This document shows positions 11,701 to 23,700 of a stretch of 64,000 nucleotides of DNA, piece after piece; positions within the stretch are counted from its first letter, which is position 1, and each line of letters starts with the position of its first letter. This DNA is from Metellina segmentata (Eukaryota > Arthropoda > Arachnida > Araneae > Tetragnathidae), in NCBI GenBank assembly GCA_947359465.1, contig OX375882.1, positions 53,690,509 through 53,754,508 on the forward strand, written 5' to 3'. The notes below the pieces were generated by a model. That model was not told the origin of the DNA. It made no database searches and was given only the letters and a program-made list of their open reading frames with translations. A program made the position numbers and the translations under genes.

Positions 11701-14700
11701 TATAATAATAAAAAAAAACTGGAAATAAAACCACAAAAACTAGTATTGAGAATTTTGTCACTAATTTACCAAATTAAAAAATCAGTTATCTTCTAACACT
11801 TCATTTCTTTCCTTGTCCAGACTGCAGTCAAAGTGGTTATTAAATTATTACATTTGTATGATTACTGATGTATTCGAAAAAATAGATGGTAATTTGGAAT
11901 TTTTCGCTGTTAACTTTTTGTACTGATTGGCATGTTATGTTTCTTGTGTCTTGGAATTTTTTTCCAAAGAATGAAGATGAGTTAGGCATATTTAGGGCTT
12001 TAACTAACCTTATTCTATCCTGATTTAAGTCTTCTGGTTGGACAACAATCATTGTTTAAATCATCAAAAAGTATAGATGTGCAAAAAAAATTAAAACAGG
12101 GTGCAAAGTTTTATCTAGATTGTTTATGCATGTACAATTTTTGATTTTCTGTTACCAAACTCCCAGTTATTTATTACTATCAGATGTAGTCAGCATTCCT
12201 CTCTATGCTCTCTCAGTTTTAGTATAATCTTGATAACTTTCAAACTGGGACTAATTTGGATTTTTAAAATTTATGGCAATTTTCATTTATGCAACCCAAC
12301 TATCACCTTTTTCATGCCTTTTTGATGTGAACGATTCATAAAGAAACACTTGCACACCAGATTTCACAAGAAGTTAAGGTATCACCCAAATCTGATTTAA
12401 ACACGAGTGAAATAATTGTGGCTTATTGTTGTGAAGACCTTTTACTACTGATAGCTGGAATTGGTTTAAGAGACTGCAAAGAAGAAAAAAAATCTTGTTT
12501 TTACTTTTACGCCTTATGAAAATGGACCAATCAATGCCTAATGAAATGGTTCAATTAGGACAGAAATATATTACAACTTCAACTGACAAAGCTTCTGGAT
12601 GGCATTAAACTTATTTAGTTAATACTATTGTCTATGAATCTGGTTGTAACAATGATTACAATGGAGATTTCCAGATTAAGGTTCGTATAGTGGGAATTTA
12701 AAAATGTTTACTAAGAAAGAATGATTAGAGCTTATTGCATTGTTTTTCCATAATTGTAAGAAAGACAAGAGTGCTGGTGAAATATGAACACTTGTTTATT
12801 CACTTGAGAATATATATATATACATATGGTTTGTACTGGCAATACTGGTGATTGTCAATACAACGTTATTCAAAGGCTGGTAGTGTTCCAGCGGTAGTTG
12901 AAATGAATACTTATAATGCTCTAGTCTTTTTAACAAGCCACAGAAATCGTCCAAGAATAGAATCGTTACTTCCGTGGGAGATGACAAGTCTCACTAGAGA
13001 TATGAAATTGTCAAAAATTTAAGGAAGGGTGAGTGTAATTCAAAGCATTTCCATACTTGAGTCATTGGGCCACACCAGACAGTCCAGTACTAAAAAACGA
13101 AACCTTCTTTCGCGCTAGGGAGTTTGGAGAACTGCCTAGTTTCTCTCACCAAGCACTGCTTGAAGCGAGAAGGTTGGCGACAACGCTCGTTCAATGGTTG
13201 GGTGGAGTGTCGTTGTACGCCAAACACTGTGCGATTCCACTCCAATTCTGTCGGCCCCAACGGACGTGGTAACTTCACACATCTGGTTTTCTGATTTGGG
13301 GAAGGTTTCGCTAAGCGATTTTGCAGGTGTGAGTTTAGAGCGTCTTTCGAATCCACTCCAAACCGTTTTTCTTGTATAATGTTAAACTGGGAAATTGGGT
13401 TCTGTTCTTCGCAATTGTTACTAAATTTTGGAGAGGACGGATGTATTATGACGTCTTCTTCCCTCCGCTTAACTTTTGAGGAGTTCCAGTAACTTGCTGG
13501 GAACTGAGCACTTCCGCCTGGAACACCACCCATGTCAGAGGATAATTCACATCACTAAAATCAACATAATTGGGAGGTAAAAGTACAACAAATAGTAGTC
13601 ACATGATTTGAATAATGGCAAAAATTTCACAGTACATAACTAAATTGCAATAAACCATATAGACAAAATATACATCAACAATATAAAATTAAAGAGTCAT
13701 GTACAATGACAATTTTTTATGACCTCATAGGGTCTACTGAATCTCACTTTGAATTTGTCCCCATTCTTAATGTATACAACGTCACCTCTCTTTGTAACAC
13801 GTTGGACACTGTTTTGGTTTAGCCTCTGTTGTTGAATGCCTTGTTGATGCCTCAGATTTTCTTCAGTTTCTTTGCGGATGATCTGCAAGGCTCTTAGTAG
13901 GTCATTCGTATGTCCATCTGTGGTAATGAGTGGAGTTTCCTTAATAGTGTTGAAAACTAGGCTGAGGTTACGTCCAAAGTGGAAAATGTCTGGTGTAAAG
14001 CTGTGACTGCTGTGCTTTGATGCATTATACATTTGTTCTTGTATAGCCACTGCAGTATTGAAGTCAACGCGTCTGTCTGTGAGAGCAAGAATAGTGTTTT
14101 TAATAGACAAGTTGATTCGCTCTGATTGTCCCTTTGCTTTCGGGTTCCTGATGGTTGTGTGGTGCAACGAGATACCCAGAATGTTGGTGATCTGTTGGAA
14201 AATTTCACATGTGAACTGGGTGCCTAAGTCACTCAGTATCATCGTTGGTCTCCCAAATGTCATGATATACTGCATTTGGCAACCGTATGGGCTTGAATGT
14301 TGCTCATGGGGAAAGGTTCCATGTGTTTGCTGAAGTGAGATTGGAGTTCTTTCGAATCCACTCCAAACCATTTTTCTCGTATAATGTTAAGCTGGGAAAT
14401 TGGGTTCTGTTCTTCGTGATTGTTACTAAATTTTGGAGGGGACGGATGTCGTATGACACTGGTAATTGGAAGCTTTGAAACCTCACTAAAAGGGATTAAC
14501 TAGTGTTGTCTACTCTAAGAAATCTAGCAAATTCAATGCTTAGTTGTTTCTGATTTTCTTGATATTTGAAGGTATTTTGGGCAAGGACTTCTTTACTTGC
14601 ACTCTTAAGAGAAAAACAGCATTGATAAATTGACTTGATTATCATGGAGGATATCACCCTTGATCAAATGCTAGAAGCATTGTGTATTTCGATTTCCTTA

Positions 14701-17700
14701 ATGTGCATTGATGGTTATAAGAGGCGCAACAGTTTGATCTGCAGTATCATATTTCTTCATGGTAATGCAACCAACTCATAACTTATGATCCAAGAAAAAC
14801 GCATAAAAGTTCACTAAATAGCTCTGGAACATCCATCTAGTCCATGTTATTGTTTTAATCCCTTAAAAAGAAGCCTTGGTTGTTGTATGGGTATCAACTC
14901 TACGAAAACCACTACTGATATAGAGGAGACCCCTTTATTAGCAATCAGATACAATGAAAACAGACCAAGGCTGAAGGCACATTATAAATATTTGAAACAA
15001 ATCAACATGCATAGAGAAAGTTTCACATATCAACTTCTTACCCGAAATATATTTCTTTATACCTAGCAAATATGCCCCTGACAACAAGAAAAGGTTATCT
15101 GGAAGTGCCCATCCAGTTTAACTTTTATTACTGGCCCACAATAGTGTTATGTTTTGAAAACTAGAAAACGACTCCCGTGGCCAGTTGATATCCGGTGCAA
15201 ACCCTTGACCTTCCAAGTGTAACACTTATAAAACAAGAAAATTTCCTTAAATGCCAAGTGCAGAGCAGAAAATTGTCATTACCATGAATCTTAGTGCGAT
15301 GTGGTTCAAATTGGAGAGATCTGTCCTCTTCAGTTTAAAGTGCATAGATTCTTCAATAGGTCCATGGGATTTTCAGGGTTATCAAAAGAATTTGGGTAGA
15401 AAGGCTTTCAAACTATGAACCAGTGTAAGAACAATTGGACCTTCAATAGCTTTCTCTAGTTATAAAAGGAAGTGTTTGTCTGTTTGTTTTCTGCACACAA
15501 AGTCCTGACGAATCTGGCACTTACAGTAAATGGGATTTGGCACACATGTAGTCCAAAGTTTTTACAATTTTTGGGTCACAGCAAATTTTAAAATTCAATC
15601 TAGAACATTTAAAAATGAATTTAAGGAAATTTAATTATTACTGTTTTCCTCTAAATGCAACAGCTTAAAAGATCACAAATTCTGAATTTAATTTTTTCGT
15701 TTCCGTTTTCATTTTGCGCAGAGGAATGATTTTCCACCAGACGATAAAAAACATACTTTCAACTTGAGTTATGTTATGTTCTTTTTTCTATCTCCTAGAC
15801 CGTAAAAGATAGAGTAAGAATTTCAATGGATTCGAAATCTGAAAAAAATTTTACTTTGGATCAATACCTAAAAATACGATTTTCTTTAAATAAATAAAAA
15901 AAATTAATTGAATATCTTATATTTTTTAAAAGATTGTGACGTCACGTCAACCTTTGCATTCAAAAAGTAAACCGCTAACATTTCCTTACGATTTCAGCAA
16001 AGGAAAGCAAAAATAATAATAATAAGGAACATTTTTGCTGGCTTTGTTTAGTTCTTTTTTGTGAAATCAGGATCGTTAAAGATAGATGGAAAATTTCAAC
16101 GGATTTGAAACTGCAGAAAATTTGACTCTGAAAATGTTGTTGTCATGAAAATGTTTCCCACATAATGGCATAGCCTCTATCCATTTGAATATTAAAGCAT
16201 AAGTTATTTCCTTTAATCATGTCAGTAATATTTGTAGCTGTCTGGCCCGTTGATAGATATATTTTTTCTAATCCAAAAAAGTTATTTGTTTTCATCATTC
16301 CAAAGCATGGCATTATCAGCCAATTTAAGTCTTCTCTTCATTTCAGCAGTCGATGCTAGTTTACTTTTCATTTCCCTTAATTTAACATTCAAATTGAGTT
16401 TAAAGTTTTTCAAATTCATGAGGTAGATACACTTGTTTATCTTACTAGACATTTTAAGTGTTAAAAGATTTTTTGTCATCCTTTCTGATCTAAACATTTG
16501 CTCAGTATCAAGTGTTGGTTATATTTTCCCTCTCTTATTACTTCTGGGTCACAATTAGTATCGATTATAAACTAATGAGAGAAAACTGCTTATACGGAAC
16601 ATTTAACTTCGCATACCATTTCTTTTTCATATTTACCAGCACATTGATAACAGTATTCCTTTTTTCAGATATTTCTTTCTTGATATTTCAAAGTCACAAA
16701 CTTAAATGTTTTAAAATCACAAACTTAAATGTTTTAAAATCACAAACTTAAATGTTTTAAAATCACTTATATCTCATTATCGCAACAGTCAATGGTAATA
16801 TTTATTCTGTGGGCTCTTACATTATGGTACAGAAATCTGCAAGTTTTCTTAACAATTTTTTTTAAGCTTCAGTAAATAATATTAGTTTTACCTTTTCTCT
16901 TTATTTTTAAAAAAAGTTACCGCCGTCGCCGCAAGATTGAAAACTGGGGTTTTTCGTTCGCTTCTAGTTATAAGTTATTGGCGGTTTCCCGAGAAAGTAC
17001 AGATCAGAAAATTACGAAATTAACATGGTTTGTTCTTCATCGTATCCCCTAGACAATTTTGAAGAATTTTTTCCGATGCGGCTATTAGTTTGTGGTTTTT
17101 AAGTGTCAAAATTGAAAAAGCGAAATTTCTAACGCGAGTGAGCAAAAGACGTAGAAAGTTGCAGTCTTCAGTCGAATTTTTTTTTTGAGTGGGGTTGGCG
17201 AGCAATAGGCGAAGCTCCCAATTTTTTTCAAAAAAAATATACGTTTACCTAGTTATAGTTTTCTTGCATTGTTAAATAGGTATATGGTGTTCATAGTTAT
17301 AGCAATGTAGTGGAATTTGCGTATTGTTTCTTGGTTCTTAGTGGTCCAGTTCGTAAGGAATCCACTTTAAGTCGCAATTAACCCTTGTGTTGCGATAAAT
17401 GACCATAGACCGACAAATTTGTATATTTTTACCTCAATGAACTGCATTAACTATTTCTTATTGGCAATCATCAGTATTAGGGTTCAAGAAGCTACCAAAT
17501 TAGCAGTCGGTTTACTTCTCAAACAATTAGTTTTACTTTTTCTATAAAGCTGAGTAGATGTCAGTGTTTTCGTGATTGAACATGCTTCCAGTAGTTATTC
17601 CATATTGGGTAACTGGAAGCAAAACTTTCATCTCCCTATACCTTGTGAACAGTGAAAATTCGTCTTAGATATTGCATTTTAAATTTCATTGATTCTAGGT

Positions 17701-20700
17701 GTGAAAATAAAACATATTAATTCGAAAGTGAGTGCAGTAAGGCGAGTCTGGTTGAGATAGTCTGCTGCTGTGTCGAGCTATTCTTGGACATGAAAACCGC
17801 ATACCGAACTTTGAGAGGCTCTTTCTGTCAAACTAGATATGGGTGGGGTTGTGCTTTTGCGATGACTGATGTTTTATGTATGTATTCCGGATCTGGGGTC
17901 AATTTGCTTGCTTTAGGCAATGATATGAAATAGCCAATACAAATTCCAAAGGATGAATTCCCAATCGATATGATTGGTCATCGCCAATTGACAACCAGAC
18001 GTCGCCAAAAATGGTGATAAACTACATTTTAAGGATATCCCGATGCGTATCATGCGAGAGCATTTGGGTAACGGAATCGCTGTTTCTCATATGCTTTTTT
18101 GCACTGAACATTCTTACAAATGACTTTGCCGTTCAAGTTGCCCACACACACACACATGTTATACAAAATTCATAAAACATTTTGTGTAACAAATTATGAA
18201 TTATCTATCTGCAGTACTTTTCAAATCGCCAATTCCTAAAATAAATGTTCTTTCATGAAAATGAAATTGCTTGGAACCCTCAACATCAATACCCAGACAG
18301 AAGCAAATTGATGTCAGAAATCCGGGTTTGAAAATTAAGTTAGGTGGCATTGTGAGCGCATTTTAAAGGGTAAATCCTAATAAGGTCCGGGGCCATTGTG
18401 GCTCAGTGGGTATGCCCACTGTGTTAGAAACCTGTGAGCACAGGTTATATTCCTCCGATGCCTTTCTCTTCTGTATCAATAAAAACTTTGTGTATGTCCA
18501 TTACTTGGATGTATGTCCTTCCGCCATAGAAAGCAATCAACCAACAAAAAAGGGGAAAAGTACAGAAACGTGTGTTGATGCAAAATGATGATTAACAAGA
18601 TTATCTTCTGAAAAATTGCAAATTCAATTAAAAATTAATTTGTTAGTATTTTTTTTTTTGCTACACTTGGACTAATTAGGTTGTTGCAATAAAGGAAATA
18701 TTTTAAATGGTCTGTCTTTGATATTCTTTTGAAACAGTTATTTCGATTACTTAACTTGGAAGTAAAAGCACGAGAAAAGTTCCAAATAGGAACCGTTCTT
18801 ACTCTCTTTTCCCATTCTTTTTTTAACTTCTAATGCATAACTACGTAATTCCTCGAATTAACATTTTGAATTAAATACGGTACTCTTAAAAGTTCCATTG
18901 AACTTCATCTCGTTGCAGGTTTTTTTTTGCTTGAAAGCCAGGTACGATCGTAACCTTAAAAGCTATCAATAAAGAAAATCACGCTAAAACTAAGCTTCAA
19001 GTGTGCCGAAATTTCCCCTACGGTAAAATGAACTTTACATTTCCCTTTGACAAGTACATACTGTCGCCACTATCGCTTATTGGTACCCTCATTCCACGAA
19101 AACTTATTCTCAAAGCGATGCTAAGTCCAGTTATCAATTAAAGGGAAAATACGAGTTTTTAAATTACGGCCCCTATATAGAAGGATGGATGACGTTTTAC
19201 CCAACTTTTTTTTTTCATTTATTCTTCCCTTCGGGTGCATTCCGAGGATATTGGAGTTCCTCGCCATTTCGCCTCGTCTCTGTCATGGATAAAGCATCTC
19301 CTGACCTTATTGCTCAGGCTAAAGACTACCTCCATGGTTTGTAAGTCATCGATTCCTATCCGTTTTGCTTGGTATTACACCGGAAGTGTGAAACTTTAAA
19401 ATGCATTTTTCAAATTTACAGCTGAAAATTCATCAAACGATGCGAGCTTTGATTAGATACCAAACGATTAATATGCCACTTTTTCCGTGAATGTTAGCAT
19501 TTCAGTTATTCTTAAACTTTGGCTGTTTAAGATTAAATAACCCTGTGTTTCCTATATTTTATAATTGGTATAACAGCCCGCGGACTCAATACATTCATTG
19601 CTCTTAAAAAAGTGTCGAAACTTGATAAGTATTTTTTGTAAATATATTTCTTACCCTAATATCTTTGTTTGAAAAGTTATCTTTTTTGCGTAGTATAGGT
19701 TGTATAATATATAGATTGGTATTTTGTAACCATTCTTTAAACAGGAGGTCAACACGTATTATTACAACAGGTATCAACGGTATATTGTCCGACGATAGTG
19801 TTCCTCATTAAAACCTCACCATTTGTTTATCTTGATTTGATACGATACTGTAGAATGATGTACTACATATATTTTCATATACAAAAGCGTTTTCTAAATA
19901 TTGTTAGTATATATTTGCTTCCTTTATATAAATATTTCCTCACTGATTCATGGCTCCATATAATTTATTGAGTATTAAGTTTTACTATTGGATTGTGGAA
20001 AAGTTTAGTATTTTAATTTCTATTTTTGTAAACTATTCTGTGGCCATTTAATTGAAACCAAATTGTTGCAGTGGATCTCATTAAGATATGATCTAGCATC
20101 ATTAACAATGTTAGTTTTTACCGTAATTTTTAGTATCGTATAGATATTTTCTCGATATGAAATACAAAGCACAGAAGTGAACGTCGAATCTAATGATATT
20201 CTGAAATAATAAAAAATTTATAAAGGATTCTAAGCATATCGAAGTTGTATATCTAACTTTAAAACCAATTTGTCCCGCTAACTATCGTAACTATCGTTAT
20301 CTGTTAACTATCGTAAAATTAACTGACTTATCTTGACATTATTATTTACTAGCCACTGCGTGGCCAGCACGGCGTTGCCCATGACAGTTCTTTTCGTGGG
20401 GTCGGGTGTGACCACTGCTCGCTAACCCCCGGAGAATAACGAATCTCTATCTCTCGCGAAAATATAAATATTCAATTAAAAATTATTTAACAAAAGAAAA
20501 TCGAATGTATAAGGTATCGATCTAATGTAAAATTGTCCTTGCCCGTGAGAGTTCTTTTCGTGGGGTCAGGTGTGACCACTGCTCGCTAACCCCGGTGTGA
20601 TTACTACATTCCCATTTAATAGCGAAGATATTCAATAGGTGTGACGTCGCAATCTCTTGCGAAAATATAAAATATTTAATTGAAAAGTTCTTTTTTTAAA

Positions 20701-23700
20701 AGAAAATCAAATGTATTAGGTATCGATCTAATGTAACATTATCCGCAGATTTCAAATCCGTTGAAATTTTCATTCTATCTTTAACGATCGCTGAGATAGA
20801 AAAAAGAACTGAAGAACTTAAAAGTTGTGACGTCATTTTCTAATGTGGCCTTATTCGTATTGTAAAAATAAAAAAGTTACAATTTAAAAATTATTTATTT
20901 AAAGAAATTCAAATGTAAGGTATCTGTTTGCTGCAAAATTTTCCTCAGATTTCAAATTCGTTGAATTTTTTAATCTATCTTTAACGATCCTGATTTTACA
21001 AAAAAGAACTTAACGACGCCAGGCAAAATTTTTTTTATTTGTTTTGCTTCTCTTCGCTCGAATTGTTTAAACGCAGGAAATGGAATCTGTGATTTCTCGA
21101 TTGCAAAGGTCAAATTCGTATGGGAAAAATATAAAGGTTACAATTTAAAAATTATTTATTTAAAAAAATCATATTTTTAGGTATTGATCTACTGCAAAAT
21201 TTTCCGCAAATTTCATATCCGGTGAAATTTTTACTATATCTTTATCGATCTAGGAGATAGGGGAAAAAAAAGAACTACATCGCTCCAGTTAAAACTTTAT
21301 TTGTGTTGTTCCTCCACTGAACTCGTTACTCGTAAAATGAAACGGTAAAAATAAATTTAGAAACTGTAATCTGTTTATAGTGCTGTCATTCTTAAAAAAA
21401 ACACTAATAATTAAATTCCAATACATTTATTTTAAAATGTTATGAAAAATGAAATTTCAAATTTGGGCGCGATAGAAAAATTGCAAAAAATTCGGACTAC
21501 TTGTGTGTCAAATTTCATTATTGTAAAAGCCATAGATTCGTCAGGACACTGATCACAGAGAGAGACAAAGACAAACACGTCCTTTTATAATAGTAGTGAT
21601 CCGGTGGGTGCCTTTTTTTTACCATTTTCAGCAGGGTTTTCCAGCTTATAACCATTGCTAAATTTGTCGGAAGCCGTAGTTCGTTTTGCATGTCAGCTCG
21701 ATGATGAATCCTGATTGAAGTCCCGATTACTAGAGCAAAGGTCTTCTGATCCCTAGAATTTTGCGCCCCTTTTCTTAGTGAAAGAATATATTCACCTTAT
21801 GTACCGTTTGTTCACTTGAAACAAGTTGTGTAACAAAAAGGCCGGAATATTAAAATTCATTCAGATATTATGATCATTAAAATTTATCTTTCTATATTAA
21901 ACTTTTTATTTTAAATTCTATATATTGTAGAATTCTATGTGTTGTATCATGAAATGGAATTCAAACTAAAGAGTAAAAACAAGACCCAAGAATACTTTTA
22001 ATTGTTTCAATCTTACCAAACTTTGCCCTGTTAAAATCGCATCCTGTTGACTCGACAATAGCCCATTGTGTTTATCCATGTAACGTTAACGTACCTAACC
22101 ACCATTCCCTGATGACACATTTATTTAAATGGCTTATTTAATATGTATCTAAAGAAATAAGCAAATTTTCGGTTTCCTTTTATCTCTAAATTATTTATTC
22201 AAGGATAAAGCTTTTCTAGACTGTCGGAGTTTTCACATTATCCTGCAAGTAAATTTTGCGCTTTGGATTAAATTTCTTTTAAAATTTCGTTGTGTTTGTG
22301 ACATTAAAAAACTTGTGATCATTTTCTGCATGTTTTGGATCAGAATTCAAATTTCGGTTTAGATTCATTGTAATTGTCCCTAAATAAGAGTTTGTTGCCA
22401 ACTCCAAAGGGTTGCCACTCCGAGAGTTATGAAACAATAAAGAAGGTGGGTTACTAGTTGGTTAGGTTTTATGGCGCGGGGCCATATTTGGCTTGGCTGT
22501 GTTTAACACAAGACAGACATCAAGTGTTGAACATATGCACATGGAAAGTTTTATTGACACATTAAAGGTCAACCCTGGGTGTATATTTCTTTTGACTACG
22601 GCAGTTGTACTACGTTATAGTCCATCGTTATAGTCCAGATAGTAGTGGAACTCATCTACAAATCGACACTGCTGTCTTTTCGCGGGAGGTGGACTATACT
22701 TCTGATCAAATACTATCGTATGAATCATCTGGATCAACTTAAATTGTAGTTAATTGTCAGGCCACAGTTCAGGTCTTTTCCTCTGAATAGCTTCTCCAAT
22801 CTTTCTGTACCTCTGATTGGCATTGTTGATTGACCAAATCTCAGTCTTTACATTTGCGTTCCCCATTTTTGTTTTTGTACGCCCACTTCTAGGTTTGTCG
22901 TTCACATCTTGCCGTCCAGGGTTTCAGTAGCAGTTTTGCCAATATTCATTCTAAATTTAATGTTAACACACTGCTTTGAATTTCGGTTAATCATATTTAC
23001 GCTGAAGTTGACACACACATCTCTGTTATTTTCGTTATAGCCAACTAACAATTGGCTGTATCTGCTTAAGCTTTACGCACACATTAATTAGTTAAAACAT
23101 GTGCAAACATTATTACTCATGTGATTTCAGCCAAATCACCACACGGGCGGTTGGCCCAGTGGGTTTGCCCGCTCTGCCAGCAACCTGTGATTTGTAAGCG
23201 ACTCAGGTTAGACTCCTCCCTGGGGGTATTTCTCTCTTCTGTGTCATAAAGCTCTCCTTGTATGCATGTCCATTTACTTGACGTTGCTTGGAGAAGATTA
23301 GCCAAATATGGCTCTTGCGCCATTGAATCCAAAACCAACCATGTTCCGGGAATTAAATGCCGCACCTCGTATGTAGATAGTTTTTTCTCTACCACTCAAG
23401 AGGTCGATTTAAATAGTAATGATACCTTTCATGGCGGCTTAAACACAGCAAATAGCTACGCATATAGCTACCATGTAGAACTTCTATTCCTCATACCCAA
23501 GAAATTTTACATACCATTCTTAAACCTTCACTCACACACAATTCATCAAACCTCAAACTGTCTAAACTTGCATTTGATTTCATCTACATCATTCCATAGA
23601 TTAATTGAAATTTGTCGGGTGTTTTTTGTATCGCTCGCTGTGTAAATCTCACATAGTCCATGCCTCCTGGCTGGCTCCTGTCAGCTTCCTCAAGTTAAAT

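Noticed and set aside
13090..13533. 147-codon open frame on the - strand
   Set aside because: It covers the left 110-bp repeat and neighbouring LTR-like DNA; no protein family is recognisable.
23262..23645. 127-codon + frame
   Set aside because: It starts inside a SINE and runs into unique AT-rich DNA; there is no splice support or recognisable domain.
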